Shown here: piece after piece, positions 23,356 to 36,815 of the stretch | Position numbering within the stretch: the stretch's first letter is position 1 | Layout of the letters: the number at the start of each line of letters is the position of its first letter | Origin: Fratercula arctica | Taxonomy: Eukaryota > Chordata > Aves > Charadriiformes > Alcidae | Assembly (NCBI GenBank): GCA_947846985.1 | Contig: CANTUZ010000002.1 | Location: 13,898,087 to 13,962,086 of the forward strand | Length of the DNA stretch: 64,000 bases | Direction: 5' to 3' | Notes under the pieces: model-generated | Databases searched by the model: none | Told to the model about the DNA's origin: nothing | The model's input: only the letters and a program-made list of their open reading frames with translations | Position numbers and translations under genes: made by a program

Positions 23356-24582
23356 ATGAGCAAGGTGAATTTTAATAGAGAAAAATTGATAAGTAGCACT
23401 GAAACTTTGCTTTGTTCAGTTTTTTGTTTTGCCAGTCTGGCAAAACCAAAAAATTTATTTCTGGGTCATTCACATGTCCTAGAAGTAGCCAAGGTAATGC
23501 CATCTTGCTGTCTTAATCTCATCTACTAGCCTCTATCTTACACCGCCATCTTTTTCCCAACTCCATCTCCCTCTTCTCTCCTCTGTCTCTAGGTTTTCGG
23601 ACGATGGAGTTCAGAAAGAGAAGAGAGACAGAAGAAAACATGCTTGAGATGAATGAAGATAGATCCTGAAACATAAAAAATACTCAAAAATCATTTTTTC
23701 CTCCAAGAAATGGGAGTCAATGGCAAGTCTCAGCAATAGCAAGAGCCTCAAAGCCTCATTTTGGATTTTGATAAACCCAATGTAATTCTTCCTGTTTGAT
23801 TTGTGTTTTGCACTGAAAATAGGATATCCTAACAGAGGGCCAGAGGAAGATTTCGTCACTGTGTATTTCTTGGCATCTATCTGTAATATCAGCTGCACAC
23901 TGAGGATTCTTTGAAGATTACTTTTTAATGCTAAGAATGATTTTTGAGATTCTTGAATGAAAGATGTTGAAAAAAAAATTCAATGTGTTAGTATTAATAA
24001 CATACACCGTAGAGGCATGATGCTATCTGGTGGAACCAAGGGAAAGTTCTCCCTTTGAAGGGTACCAAGCCCTGGACTGTGTGTGTATAGATAATTAGCT
24101 ATCCTCTTATTTCTTTTAATCTCTTACATGTAAGGATCATCTTATCTCTAGTTATTTCTCTTGAGGGGTACACTGTCATTTCAACACTATACGCCTAAAC
24201 AAATTGGACAAAATTGTTCGTGTAAATCCCAAAGAGCAGCAATGCATCTTCGTTATAGTAATTATGTGTTTTATGACTTCTTTTCATATAAAACAGTTAG
24301 TTAAGCTTTACTTTAAGTTCAAAGGACAGTCGAGTGCTTGTGACAAAGAAATCTCAGGGAAACTCAGTTGAAGTAAAAAAAAGAATCGCACCTAGGCATG
24401 TTAAAACTGGTACAAATGATCTGCATCAGACCACCCTACCACAGTGGGTGTTTCTACCTGTGAAGGCACATCATAAATCAGATCTCCTGACCTCACTGCA
24501 CAAAGTGAGGAGGAGGAGCCAAAACCAGCCTCTGGCTCCAGAAAAACAAAATGGCTTAAAGAGAAACAAACATCCTCCCTTC

Positions 24583-24585
<3 letters not shown>

Positions 24586-24613
<28 letters not shown>
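24586..24613. repeat. (AC)14 microsatellite
   Basis: Fourteen uninterrupted AC units. This is the only long pure dinucleotide repeat in the window and is likely to vary in length between individuals. Confidence 0.97.
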
Positions 24614-27198
24614 CTCTCTGATGTGCCTGATTAATTTTCATTTTAAAATCTTCAAATATCACCACTTGCAATTTACGTTTTTGAAATATTTCCTTAATTC
24701 TGGTGGCGCCTGTTCTGTGTTGTTGTCATTAATGGTCTGTCAGATTTCCACTGATAAAAAACACCTTGAGGGATTTGTAAGATGCCCTAAAATTTGCTGT
24801 GTGTAGAAATGCAGTGAGTAAGACCTCAGTGACAGAGTGGTAGAGAAAAAAAGTGACAGGGACAAAAAATATGGTCAAAGAGTAGGAGAAGGATATGAGC
24901 AGATCAAAAGGAAATCAAGCAAGGGTGAGAAAGGTGAAGTCAGAAAATCACGAATTACTTGAAAAATATTTCACATGCCTTTTTTTATTATCCATACTCA
25001 GTATATTTTTACAATCACATTTCTATATGGTTTTAGTGTTTGAAGACCATATATCAGAAATATCTTTTAAATATATTAAAGGGTAGGAGGGTTCGCAGGA
25101 GAGGCATAGTAAACTCATGAAGGACCCAGGGTAATAGTATGACATTTGTAATTTATACATAAGTATATCTGTGCCTTTCTTTGCATCTACATCAAATCAA
25201 TAGAGTTAATAAAGAAAACTAACAGCACAAGTTACAAACCATACTGCCTGGTAGCTCTTCTCAAGTAAATCTGTTATGCTGCAATGAGACTGATAAATAT
25301 ATACAAGCAATCTTAACAGTGAGATCAATCTACTTGCCTCCAAGAAAGAATTGTGGAAAACAATCCTTCTTAATACACTGATTTTCCACATTGCTGGCAA
25401 CCCTTAGTTCATAGGTTTCTTCCAAGCTTTTCTTTTTTTCCTGTTCTGGTGCTCCCCATGTATAGACCATGGTTCTTGGTCTGGTGAGGAGAGCCATTAT
25501 CCTCTCTTCATTCCAATTTCCCAGAATTTCCTCTGTGCTTCAAAGAGATTAACTAACCACTACTCAGTATAGAAACTGAAAATTGTTTGTCTGTGAAAAA
25601 TATTAAGATAAAGATTTCTCAAAAGAGGTATCTAGAGAGGAATATCAGGGTAGATGAAGTGGAGAATTAAGCTTTTATGTAAAAGAATTCATGTGGGAAC
25701 TGTATAATTAAAGTAGGCAAACAATCTTGACTGTGCTTTATAATCATGTCAGCCAACAGCTATACGATTAGGACATTTCAGCATCTGTGGAAAGACATTT
25801 TACAGACTTTTAAAAACATCTTAATTTATTTTTCTGCATTTCTCCCTTACAGAATAATAATAATAAAAAAAATTGTGCTAAGGATCCCTGAAAACCAGGT
25901 TATTCACTGGTCACTCAGATTATTTTTGCTCTTGTACAGCACATATTTTCCCTTCAAAGTCAAGAGCACCTGAGAAGCAAGCTTCTCACTGGACTTGAAT
26001 CTTGATTGGCTTTATCATATCACTCAATTGCTTGAGTTCATCAAATCTACAATGACGAACATTCAGTTCATCACACCCACAAAATACACTGATAATCAGA
26101 ACTGACCTAAAGGTCAAGCATGAATTGCTCCCCAGCATATCCGAGGGATGCCCCCTGTAAAAAGAATTGTCTTTATTCTCTGGAAGTCAGTTTTGTGGCA
26201 ATCAAAGAGTAACAGTTCTCTGGCAGTTGGGTGAACATTTCTCTCGTCTGTTTTTTTAACCACAAAAAAGCAACACAGACTGGTAAATTAATTTATTCAG
26301 AAAACATTGGCTGGATTTTGTCTCACCTGCCTTTCAACACCCACAATGCAGATGTTAACATCACAGCCAGTGACCTAGATCTCTCTTAATAGTCAAAGGA
26401 GAGAAACAGATACCCTAGGGATGTGATTCATCTGACCTATTTCAGACAGATATTTACCTGGGAGATGAATTGCACCCAGGACTGCGCTGAGTGTATTGAC
26501 TAGATCTTCACGGACTATAAAGATCACGGGCTGATCAGTTCAGAACAGTAAATTTCATCAAACGAACCCTACCTTGTGTCAAAGTGCTAAAGGCTGGTAC
26601 AGGGTCAGCATTCCGGGTTCTATGGGTTCAGTTTCGATAGTTTCCACCAGAATGTGAAGTTCCTTTATAGGCACATTATAAGATGACTCACAACTTTTAT
26701 CCTGCATCTCTTACTAAACCAAATTAACCCCTCGTAATACCTGCTTTTGTCCAAAACGTTGAGAAGGGCTATCTCACAAAAAGGCCAGTGTTTTAAAATT
26801 TTTGACACGTCTACGTTCTGTTTATAGTTTTAAAGAATGGTAAATTAGAAGGATAATTTCCATGCAGTAACATTTCTGCAACTTCTAGCTCTTGCAATAG
26901 CTTTTTTCAGAGAACTTCTACCTGTCTGCCTGTGAAAAGCCATGCATTGGCTGCAGGAACTGTGCTAAACTTATGTAAGAACTACACCTGATCAAATTAT
27001 TTTTTTTTAAAACCAGAAAAACTACATTGTGATGAAAACTGGGATTTCTTCAGGTGCTAAATAAAAGCAGACAATGGAACTTTTTTTCTTCTTTTACAAA
27101 AATACCAAAACTCTTAAAATATTGAGACAAATTAAACATGTTTGTTTTCTCCTTTTCCATGGATTAAAATACACAGTTCTTTAGCAGCCTCTAACATT

Positions 27199-27227
27199 AA
27201 AAAAAAATAAAACAAAAAAAAAAAAAA
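27199..27227. repeat. A-rich tract with A14
   Basis: Nine A, T, four A, C, then fourteen A. No upstream retroposed body is recognisable. Confidence 0.9.
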
Positions 27228-28194
27228 TCAGCTGTAGCTACCATAATTCCCACATCCCTATGAAAACCACTTTTGTTCTTTTTTTTTTGTTTGAGGCAAA
27301 AACCAGAGGTTGAGGGCCTTGTGAGAACTCGGCATGCACTTCAGTTTTCTAATGTAGCACAGCAGGAGACAGATACAGAGGGAAAGCAAGCAGAAATAAT
27401 AACCAGAAGCTATAGGAATAATGGGAACATGAACCATTGGAATCCAGGGAGATGAGAATCTGAGTATCCACTCTCTTGACCTTATTATATTGCACTGTCA
27501 GCTTTACTGTTGCAGCTTTTTCATTCAGTTGGTAGGGACTTTTGGAACTCCAATTTTGTTGGATGAGGATCTCAGTAGCTAGTTTAATTTCCAGCTCTTT
27601 GAACAAGATTCTCTTTCATTATTTGCCCTCTTTTTACATCTGTATAATGAAGTAAAATGATAAAATTGAAGTAAAATTGAAAGAGCTTCCTTTGGACAAG
27701 AAAACTGAATTTGAAGATATACTTTTTTTTTCTTACATCAAAAATTTCTCAACTATTGTGGTGTAAGGTCTATACTTACATGCATGCAATGACAATTGGA
27801 ATTGTTTCCTTGGGTGTGAAGGTTTGGTTGCTGTGGTTATGGGGTTGAGCCATGATTCGTACTCACAGCAGAATTCTGATTAAGTTTCTTCCAGTTAAGT
27901 TTCAGTCTTATACACTAAATTTTCTCAGCTTAACCCAGAGGCCAAGGTAAAAGGCTATATATGTGCATGAATATGTGCAAATATTCATGTTTTCTTCATA
28001 TTACAGAAGATGGAACAGCCAGAATACATACCAAAACTGTGTTTTCATCAGATGCTGACATATGAAAAGTTATTTCATCAAAATATGATCAGTTTGGATC
28101 TACAGTTTATTTTCAGGTTGAGGGTTTACACATTTTTCATACCATTTTAAATTGACTGTAGTGAATTGCTGACAAAGTTACACTGGACAAGATT

Positions 28195-28265
28195 CTACAT
28201 ACTGAGTTGCACCTAATCACATCAACACCCCACTGATGTTAATTGGACTATTCAAATGAGCAATG
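28195..28265. repeat. Possible ancient sauropsid repeat
   Basis: The phrases gagttgcacctaatcac, cccactgatgttaattgg and gactattcaaatgagcaat follow the order of an old repeat with 'attgacttcaatgggactattcacatgagtaa'-like content that is frequent in turtles and present in birds. The identification is from memory, without a family name. Confidence 0.4.
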
Positions 28266-29211
28266 CACATTCAAGCTAAGAATCATTCACTCAGTTCTAT
28301 CACTTTTAAATCCTTATAAATCCTATATAGACTCATAATCAATAATTTTGAGTCCAAAGTCATTCAAAATAAAAGGGAATGGTAATTTATTGTGAACCTA
28401 TTGTACGAACAGATATGTTAAATAGATTTCTTTAGTAAATAGTTAAGATAACTTCATCGTTCTTCATTATGTCTTTAGGGTCCACAAGCCCAGACAAAAA
28501 CCACAGGGTTCAATAATGTACTCTGCTAGATCATAATGATACAAAGGATCTCGTTAACTATTACTAAGTTGATTTGTAGGAAATGTTGGCGGCAGCCTTA
28601 GTCATATATTCAATGCAGAACAACTTGGTTCCAAATTTCTTATCAACATTCTTGGTGATTTTCCTTTCACTTTACATAAATCAGGAGCGTGATAAAACAG
28701 ATTATCATCTAGTTTACTCTTGTATAGCATTGTTATCAAAACCAAAAGGGTGTAACATTGAAATGAATAAATTTATAATGGAAATGAGACAAAGATTTTC
28801 ACTCACTGAGGAAGTAAACTTCTAGAACAGCTCCACAATAGACCTAAGAAGAGCAAAAAATAGGTAGTTCTAAGACAACTAAATCAATTTATAAAGGTAT
28901 TAGTTACACCTAGACTAGTGATTGACACAATACTAAGAAACCCTCTTGAGAATGGGAACTCAGCTGTCTACACTGTAAAACTGATCCCTAGCACGGTTTT
29001 TGCCCAGACCTTCTATCACTCTTCCATATAATTCCCAACTCAGCTGGAGAGTTTGCATCAACTGGGGACCATTTCCAATACACAGTCTATTTTGGAAAGT
29101 AAGAAAAAGCATGAAATAAGCATGAATTATTCCTTGTAAGGTGGCCTCAGCAACAGAGAACTGTTATGGGCGTATTTTATTTACTGTTATGAACATAATT
29201 GTATACCTAGG

Positions 29212-29262
29212 AACAGGACTTGATAACCCAGAAGGTCCTTTTCATTCCTACACTCATATTGA
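29212..29262 (+). repeat. Possible very old CR1 3' tail
   Basis: aggacttgataacccagaag followed by gtccttttcattcc keeps the spacing of the CR1 3' block 'ggactagatgacctnnaaggtcccttccaac', but there are many mismatches and no octamer tail remains. Confidence 0.35.
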
Positions 29263-29530
29263 GTTATACTCATTTAATTAATCTCCTCTTTCTTCTTTTT
29301 ATTAAACACAAAGAAACCTAAACCATGTTATTTAAAGTGAGGGGAAAGAGGGAGGGGAGGCAGAGTGTGCTGCAACAGGAATATCTCCATAGAGACTATT
29401 TTCCTACATTGATGATTTAAGGTAGCTCAAGAAAACTCAAGTCTTTCTTAAAATGGATCCATCTGTCAACCTGAGTTGCGACAAATATGTTACTGGATAT
29501 TTCCCAAATGTGCAAAATACTGTATTCTGT

Positions 29531-29558
29531 AATGCATACTATATCTGCAGTATGCATT
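29531..29558. repeat. Perfect 10-bp stem-loop
   Basis: aatgcatact, the loop atatctgc, then agtatgcatt. A stem of this size is expected about once by chance in a window of this length and composition. Confidence 0.5.
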
Positions 29559-31633
29559 GACGTCTAAGGCTTCTTTTGGCACCTTTTCTTGACAAATTAT
29601 AGACATTTGGTTCCCTTTTGTCCTTAAAGTCACAACAAACAACCAATGTGTAATTTACATCTTTCAGTGTTTTGTACACATAACTCATGAAGAATCTTGG
29701 AGGGAGAATTAAAAGTCCTTTTCCTGGTGCATTTCAGTGCTGTTCCAGCCCAGAGTACCCTTCTTCCACAGTCCCAGGTCAAAATTACCTGAGAATAATT
29801 TTTCCTGGAACTTTGTTTCCAGTTCAAATAATACACTTATTTCTAACAATATTTAATTTTTCTACTATGCTTGTAAATATTTTTCACTTGTAAGTAATGT
29901 AAACTTGTATACTATTATAAAATATAAGTCAAAGGAGTCAAAGAAGTTTCCTGAATAAAAGTGAAAACCTTTACCTGTTGAAAATGTAGATCAGAATTTT
30001 TTCACCTCTATCAGTCAAAAAATGCAATTCCATTGAACATTCAGGTTCATTTATTTCAGAATAGCATTGTCCATTAAAAAACAGTACTACTGTCATTTCC
30101 CTGTCTGTCTTTAATTAAAAATAATAGTGCCACTTAAATTTAATAGGAATTAGTGTTGATGTAAGTTACACTTCCATACACTGGAAGCAATGTTGTTAAA
30201 ATCAATGGGATTCAATTGGCAGGAATCTTTCAGAAACATAAGCACAGTCAAAGCATAAAATTAGTAATTCTTATATGTGGAGGAATAGCAAGAAAAAGAA
30301 AGTGAAGTAAGTTATAAATAAAAGTGAACCTATTGTTCCATTTTTGCATTTTAAAATCTAATGTATCTTGATAGCGCATGCTGACCTAAATCTATCAGAA
30401 TTCTATTATTTGATTACTTCAGGTAAAATGTAGGTAATCAGGTTGTCTCTTGCAACAGTTTTGCTGCCTAGGAGAATGATTACTTTCTTGTATGAACACA
30501 TACCAATCAAATAAAACTCAGATATATGCACAGTTCATATGGTATCGTCACAGCATATAGCATCTAACCAATGACTGATAGAAGAGTGATATTTTTATCC
30601 CTTGTTTCATTGTAAAATAACTGCGAGAAAAGTATAATGAACATGTGAATAAGCACTAACACAAACACAAACACCTGAAGCCCAGGCAAATAATAAAACA
30701 TTAGAAACTACAATTTATTCCACAGATATTTCTTAATATTAATGACATTGCACGTGAGCTTCACAGATATCACGGTGACTAGAAACAATACAAACCCATA
30801 AGCAAGACGCTAAATTATTTTCAATTTCATTTCTGACATATATCAACATTTTACTTCTTTTTTTTAACACCTACAGTATATTGTCCAGAAATTTCCACTG
30901 TGATCCACAGTTTTTTTTCCTGAATAATTGCTTAGAGTTAATTTACAACCTAGTAATGAGTGTAAGCAGTTCAAATTATTCCTTCCCATGTTCATTACCT
31001 TGTATTTGTCATCAGAGAATTCCATCTGCTGTTGCAATGTCCATTCATCTAAACAGCCCTAATGGCATTGGAGAGACAGATACTTTTGAAGCAGTGTAAA
31101 ATAAACTGTGAAGTAGATGTCAAAAGCTATTGCACCTGTTTTACATTCAAATCCTTGCTTTGCTTCACTCACTTTGCTACTGAGCAGAATCAATAACAGC
31201 ATTCATGATGGGATACAGACATTCAGCTCATAAGCTTTCAAGATATTAGCTTTTTTCAGTTATGAAGAGTGGATGGGGAGAAAATGAAATCGTTGGCAAA
31301 TGTGCTTTTCCTCCTTCTCCAACGACATCTCTCTCGTATTTATTGCAGTTTGTGCAGGTATAAAAGACATTTACTTTGAGGTAAATTTGCCAGATTTGAC
31401 AGTTTGGCAAAAAATAAAGGGCAGCTTTTATAACTGTAAGAAAACTATTTTTCCTACTTCTTTTTTTCCTTCATTATTGGTTTGTAGGCATCAAAAATTT
31501 GTCTAGGATATGTGTTATGTTGCAGTTACAAGGCAGCAAACCTAACAGCAATTAATGGTATTGAGGCTACATAGTTAGAGTGGGTGTCCCTGCTCATTAC
31601 CGAAATGCCGGTTTGCTGTAAGAGTCTGCTTGT

Positions 31634-31961
31634 ATCATAGAATCATCACAGAAGGGTTCCGATTGGAAGGGACCTTAAAGATCATCCAGTTCCAACCCCC
31701 CTGCCATGGGCAGGGACACCTTCCACTAGACCAGGTTGCTCAAAGCCCCATCCAGCCTGGCCTTGAACACCTCCAGGGATGGGGCATCCACAACTTCCCT
31801 GAGCAACCTGTTCCAGTGCCTCACCACCCTCAGAGCAAAGAATTTCTTCCTAATAGCTAATCTAAATCTACCCTCTTCCAGTTTAAAACTGCTACCCCTC
31901 ATCCTATCACTACATGCCCTTGTACAAAGTCCCTCTCCATCTTTCTTGTAGGTCCCCTTTA
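31634..31961 (-). repeat. CR1 LINE 3' fragment
   Basis: Minus-strand fragment of about 330 bases. On the plus strand it begins atcatagaatcatcacag, continues through ccctgccatgggcaggg and ends at tcttgtaggtcccctttag. The ORF2 end is open on the minus strand (KKFFALRVVRHWNRLLREV). It belongs to the same subfamily as 19850-20592. It is the last substantial CR1 copy in the window, and only a 75-base tail follows at 51571. Confidence 0.95.
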
Positions 31962-34616
31962 GATCATATCCTGTGCTCCTCAGGTTCCTACCCCACCCCA
32001 GGTATAACAACTAGAAAATAAGAGGGACACAAGGCTAATTCTGTCTGGCCCCCACCACCTTGCTACACCATCTGGTAGGTATGGTCCTACAATAATTATG
32101 GCTTTTTATTAATTTTGCAGAGAGGATTGGTTGTGGGTGAGGCTATTGGGGCAGATTACTGTGAAAGGTTATTTAGATGAAACTGGAGAGTGAGCAAAAC
32201 TTACAATAGATGAAGGAGCTTAAACTCAAATTCTGGATGGGGAATTGTAATGATTCAAATTGTATAAAAAGTTATCATGGACTACGTTCAGGGGTCTATA
32301 GGCAAGTGAGATCAGGACTGTATAGGCCTCTTTAATGTGATGTAGAATAGCTCAAACCAGAATACTTGAAAGTGATGGATTCCTGTTCGTTTGCTTGTTT
32401 TACAAGGCTTTTTACTATTTTCATAGGTTTTGGGTTGCTTATTAAAAGTAAGTGTAGCTGCTAGCAGATATTCATTACTTTGCTCTTTTCCTTCTTCTGA
32501 AGCTTAGAGGATAACAATATAATGCAGTGCTTCATTGCATCTGGGAAAAATAAAACACTGCTTAGAAGTTAGACTGTATTGGAAAAATGAAAGGTAAAAA
32601 TATATATATTTTTTAAAGGTAGCACACTGGCTTAAATGGTATTTTTCTCCATCACCTTTTCTCTTTCAGCATTTTCTTTGCTATTTCCAGAATTTGAATA
32701 TCCCCAACAGTCAATCAGGATCAGAGTTATGTTTAGCCATTTAAAATGTAGGTGTCCAGCTTTCTGCAGAAGGTCTCCTGCATGAACAAGGGCTTTCAAC
32801 CAGATACTTTCAACAACAGATTTGATTGTACACCAGAGCTGTCATTTGGCTTGGTTAGTAATAGAATAAGGAATAGGAAGGAACAAAGCACAGATAATAA
32901 ATATATATACAGCAGATAATATGTAGAAGCTCAAGTCATTCAGTAGTGTAAATAAGGAAAATGCAAAGTCTTCTTTATCTGTTATCAATTCATTATGAAT
33001 TTGTTTATTACTTTATTCAAATAATAAGGCCTGGTTTAATACTTCAGCTATTATTCACACTAGTATAGTTTAGTTTAGGCATTACTCCACTGAACTTCAA
33101 ATAGCAGATTGGAAGTTTCCTTGTCTGCACATGCATCATCATCACATGGTATCCCTTCTATGACTGAAACAAGTCAGAACACCCCAAACTATTTTTTTTC
33201 CTATTTTTTGAGTTAGCCTGTTCCAGTCATGCTTGCAGTCAGTTACACCACTGCTCAGGAACAGCAAGCCACATATGCAACTTAGCTCAGTACCAGGTAA
33301 CATTTATATATTTCAGTTCACTGCTTTAGATCCCAAAGGACATAAGGCTTCCTGGTTTTAAGACTGTGTAACTTTATCATAGCTCTCCAGCCCCACATAC
33401 CTCAGAAACCTTTGGGGTGAAGGTATTCCAAGCCTGTTAACAGGCCAGAGAAAACCAGCTCTGATTAGTGAGATGGAGCTTGGCTGGGAACACAGTGAGA
33501 TAATTGCAGTGCTGGATCCATTGGTTCCTCCTCTCTTACAGGAATGGGCAATTAGGGATTTGGAGTATTAAGCAGCCGTTACACCGGAATAGCCTTGTTG
33601 TAGGTCATATGTTATAGCTCCATCAGAAAGCTGCACTTGAAGTGCTTGTTACTTGCGTGCAGCTTAAGAGACACAGGTTGGTCAATTGCTATGGCAGATA
33701 TGAATCTCCTTCTAGTTTCTACCTTACAATATATCCATACTTATTTCCACTTACTGTTGCACCAGCAACTTGAATACTTCCTTTATTTGCATAGCATCTT
33801 CTATAAATAACATCAAGACAGCACACTTTTATATTTTCTTTAGATAATCAAATAGGTCAGACTTTATTAGTTTGTGTGTAGATGTTTTGCACCTATGATC
33901 TAACAGTAGACCACAAGTACGTATTTCAGAGGGAACTATTTATTCTTAAGTATGCATAACCAGAACAGAAAAACAATAATTCAGGTGAAGTCTCACAAAG
34001 TCCTTTAAAATTAACATTAATATTTTTTTTTATACTTTTCTATCTGTAATCATAAAAGGGAACAGTTCTCCCACCCTAAAGATGCCTTAAAAGCTTCCTG
34101 GCGTCGTCCTAGAGATTATTCTGCATTTGCCTTTTTCATAGCTGCATCATATTTCATGGTTACATCTTGTCATTAACCCATCCTCCTCTTTCTCATTTAT
34201 ATTCAGCATATAGGAGGTAACATAAAATTCTGCCAAGTGCATGACCTAGCATTTTCATGAGTCTTCAGGGTTGTCTGGCATGTTCTGCATATATAGTCTC
34301 AATTCTCTCTGATACTGACACTGCGCTCAGCTTTATGACACCATTGACTTTCCTCAGGATGCTTTTAATATCTATGTGAAGTAATTAATGAAACCAAAAC
34401 CTGTTCCTGGAGGAGCTCAGCTAGCATCTACTCTCCAGCCTGATGCTTCCTTTTTCAAAAGTCCCCAGTGCCATCTTCTTTTTTCTTAGCTCCCACCTAC
34501 CTTACAATTCTTTCTCAAATTGTATATTCTTTAAATCGGTTAATAGTTTTCTGATTGGCACATCTGAATCATTACAGAAGTTTGGGTAGAAGACAACTGC
34601 TGAATTCATGCAGTAG

Positions 34617-34706
34617 GTTGGGGTTTTGTTTGGTTGGTTTTTTTTTTTTTTTTCTTGCGGTTTTGTTGTTGTTGTTGTTTTTGTTGTTTGGTTTGCTTTT
34701 TTTCCC
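34617..34706. repeat. T-rich / (GTT)n low-complexity tract
   Basis: ggttggggttttgtttgg leads into T16, then repeated GTT units and more T runs. Two overlapping minus-strand frames here translate as runs of lysine and asparagine and are artefacts of the tract. Confidence 0.93.
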
Positions 34707-34942
34707 CACCAGAAAAAGCCTGCCATTATCTACTGTTGGTAAGCTCTTTTTGGATAACATTTTTCTTTCCCTTTGATATTATGCTTAACTACTTATATCT
34801 TTAAGGTATGATATAAATCTAATATATATTTAGAGCACTAAAGTTTCAATAAGAGTTTTTGTGAAAAAATTACTGAATTCAACATAAACAACAGCATTGC
34901 AAGGAACTTGCTCTTTAGTTACCCTGTAAACTATGAATAGAA

Positions 34943-34996
34943 GGGAAATTCCGTCTTGACAAACATAAGGGGAAATTCCCTCTTGATAAACAGAGG
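34943..34996. repeat. 27-base tandem duplication carrying two GGGAAATTCC sequences
   Basis: Two head-to-tail copies with a period of 27 bases and about four mismatches. Each copy starts with GGGAAATTCC (34943-34952 and 34970-34979). This 10-mer fits the NF-kappaB consensus GGGRNWYYCC and equals the PRDII-type site known from interferon-beta regulation. The tandem arrangement is seen directly. Any binding is inference. Confidence 0.75.
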
Positions 34997-36744
34997 TGCA
35001 GATAAAGTATAGCTTCTTCTTGTTATACGTTATGTCATTTTTTAAAACATGGTCCTCGGTATTGCTGTCTTTAAATGAAAGACCAACATAGACCAAGGGC
35101 TGGCCATAGGGAGGCCTATTTCCCTTTGTGGTCTCAATTAAATCAATAGTGTACAGTATATACCCAAAGGTTTGCCAAGATAGCCTAAGACATATTAGAA
35201 GCTACATGGTATCTAGACTTTTAAGAAGAAATCTTTAATAGGGCATTTTATCCTCGGCACTGAATGTTGGTTTGCTCAGAACCGTTTTGCGCTCTCGCTT
35301 TTGAGCACAGTCCAGTGCTGACAGGGAGAGCAGCTGACTGTTTTCCAATTCTGTGATGCGATTATTCCATGATAAAGTGAGAACGTATCAGCTACCCTGC
35401 TGCTAGAGCTGGACATGAGGCTTTATTTAACAGAAAAAGAAAGCACCATGACCTTCATAGACCAAAAGATTTTCCATTAGTTAGGTATAATATACTGTTA
35501 TCTGTCAATAGTTTATCTGAGACATTCAACAATACTTCAAGAAAAAATGACCAATATTAAAGGTCCCAATAAAAGACTAAACACTCTATAGAAAGTTTAC
35601 TACTCTTCAACTTTAACATAAAGCTCAACTACAAAAGGGGCAGATACACCACTGAAAACAATAGCTACGTCGCTGAAGAGGGATTGAACTGAAACTTGGG
35701 AAATTCTCATTTTGATGCTGCCAATTCTCTGCTACGCTTCTTTAGGAAAATTCTATCAACTCAGTTTTTCTGGTTAAGCTCACTCTGTCACTCTATGATC
35801 GTGCTATTAATCATGGCCTGTCTTAAAGAACCAACCAAACAACAAAACACAAAAAAACATGTGAAGTAAAGAACCTAATCAGTTATGAGTATTCCAATAA
35901 TTTTTCAGAATTATTCATCAAAAAGCACTCAGTACAGGAATAATAAAGCATTTATTCAGATTGCAATCTGGTAAAGTCGTAGCGGTGCTTTTGTGATTCG
36001 GATGAACTCACCTGTTTAGCCAAAGACAGCTACCTAATCAAACCAAATCCCATTCAGAGACTTATGACTACCCCAAACAAGGCCAAAATGTTTGGATACG
36101 TAATACTGAAAATAGCTCAGTAATAAATCATATAGAATTCCACAATAAAAGTATTAAGGAGAGAAGCATTTCAGTAATGTGGGAGGCACAGTTCATTCTA
36201 TTGCACTACTTAATGTTAATGTGCTTTAATAGCTCTAATGGCTCAGCATAAACCACATACTGTGTTAGAGCTACATCTGTAGGATGGTGCCATTTGTACT
36301 AACCTCAAATTTGTGTTAAACAGAACAATAAGGATAAAAGTATAGACTAAATATATTCATGCTACAAGGTTTTTTGCCTTAGACTTGTTCTGTGAGTGGT
36401 GAATTTATGACTAACTAGCACACTTGGTATCATTAGAAGAAATAAAGAACCACAATTTACAGAAAATTTAATCTGTAATTAATTCATTTTTTCTATGCCA
36501 CTCTTTTGTTTGTAATGAGAGATATGACTGTGCTATTTATTGTCGTGTATATTTAGGTTACTAAAATTTCTATCACCTCTAAGAGCTCTACCTTCTACAA
36601 ATAGAAACCACCATGGAATTGCAACCATCTTGCATACAGATGGAAAGCAACTGATCAGCTCACTGAGTAATACGGAACAGAGGATTTTGCTCAAGAATAA
36701 TATGAAAAAAAAATAATCTAGACTTGAGCCACTAGAAACAAGTA

Positions 36745-36815
36745 TAAATACACAAAGGATGAGATTGTCCCCTCAAGATTCTTTGGTGAAGTTACTTCTG
36801 ATTTATACCAGAAGG
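36745..36815. repeat. Possible ancient sauropsid repeat ('gatttataccag' type)
   Basis: gagattgtcccctcaag, then gtgaagttacttctgattta, then taccagaaggggag resembles the old repeat with 'gagttactcctgatttacaccag' at its centre. It is decayed and no family name is assigned. Confidence 0.45.

Larger units (their letters stand above)
23356..31633. other. Long unique AT-rich stretch
   Basis: No gene recognised in 8.3 kb. It holds an (AC)14 microsatellite, a poly-A region at 27199-27227, a possible CR1 tail near 29212, a 10-bp stem-loop at 29531-29558 and a probable ancient repeat around 28195-28265. All open frames are below 100 codons. Confidence 0.6.

Noticed and set aside
27610..27685. cctctttttacatctgtataatgaag as a MIR 3' end
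   Set aside because: Only the 'catctgtaaaatg' phrase is shared, there is no upstream SINE landmark, and local 'gaagtaaaat' duplication explains the rest.
34502..34760. Lysine/asparagine-rich minus-strand frames as coding
   Set aside because: They are the T-rich and GTT-repeat tract read in translation.
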